The notes beneath the pieces were generated by a model, which worked only from the letters and a program-made list of their open reading frames with translations, searched no databases and was not told the origin of the DNA. This document shows, one piece after another, positions 63,986 through 64,000 of a stretch of 64,000 bases of DNA; position 1 is the first letter of the stretch; each line of letters begins with the position of its first letter. Origin of the DNA: DATJCV01 sp963707665 (GTDB lineage: Bacteria > Pseudomonadota > Gammaproteobacteria > Burkholderiales > Burkholderiaceae_D). Position numbers and translations under genes: made by a program. Location: assembly GCA_963707665.1 (NCBI GenBank), contig CAVPQU010000002.1, forward strand, positions 273,772 to 337,771, given 5' to 3'.

Positions 63986-64000
63986 ATGGAAAAGTCAAAA
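63986..64000 (+). CDS. Possible start of a plus-strand gene (partial)
   Basis: ATG at 63986 begins MEKSK and is preceded by GGGGAG at a usable distance. Only five codons are inside the window, so neither reality nor function can be judged; it would be the gene divergent from the TetR regulator. Confidence 0.3.

Overview
The window is high-GC, tightly packed chromosomal DNA from a betaproteobacterium of the order Burkholderiales, most likely Oxalobacteraceae (Herbaspirillum/Collimonas/Janthinobacterium-like). This rests on gene order and protein character: the ctaC-ctaD-ctaG-ctaE block with a tiny assembly ORF, ftsY-ftsE-ftsX-rpoH, lolB-ispE-tRNA-Gln-prs-rplY-pth-ychF, mutM and mutY near rapZ, and a PhaM-type granule protein. 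It is core chromosome. I see no prophage, insertion sequence, integron or CRISPR array.

Layout. 1-6.2 kb: the 3' end of an indolepyruvate oxidoreductase gene, two Wzz-like chain-length proteins, queC and two DUF3108 proteins. 6.4-12.8 kb: phaM, heptose-1-P adenylyltransferase, asparaginase, two copper/DUF2946-type proteins, trmL, comF, bioC and DUF2244. 12.9-21.9 kb: aa3 cytochrome c oxidase with its assembly and heme A/O genes (ctaC, ctaD, a 34-codon ORF, ctaG, DUF2970, ctaE, DUF2909, surf1, an accessory protein, ctaA, ctaB, sco). 22-34.3 kb: rpoH under a perfect CIRCE, ftsX/E/Y, an active/inactive M16 peptidase pair, rsmD, coaD, MOSC, an unrecognised membrane protein, ychF and HiPIP. 34.5-48.2 kb: pth, rplY, prs, tRNA-Gln, ispE, lolB, a TPR lipoprotein, mutM, a dynamin-like GTPase, mutY, a diguanylate cyclase, a Lon-N protein and rapZ. 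48.2-54.8 kb: an SOS divergon around one consensus LexA box, with imuA-imuB-dnaE2 on one side and cho on the other. 54.8-64 kb: creA, trhO, an RluA-type synthase, an Mrr-like restriction enzyme, thiolase, acetoacetyl-CoA synthetase, GST and a TetR regulator.

Two things stand out beyond ordinary annotation. First, a short intergenic element recurs: two direct copies of GGAGTATATG about 53 bp apart (62 bp in a second class), the first copy followed by an A-run, with hairpin potential between or beside the copies. I find six or seven examples between 7.7 and 39.4 kb, all outside genes and in both orientations. I cannot match it to a named element. Second, many conserved genes are broken by single-base indels while keeping normal length and sequence: queC, hldE2, ctaA, sco, ychF, rlu, acetoacetyl-CoA synthetase and GST. 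The SOS mutasome carries far more (about 17 frame changes in dnaE2 alone). The scattered ones look like consensus errors; the dense cluster deserves a check against reads.

Starts were chosen by ribosome-binding site, family length and signal peptide. For frameshifted genes the coordinates span the whole locus.
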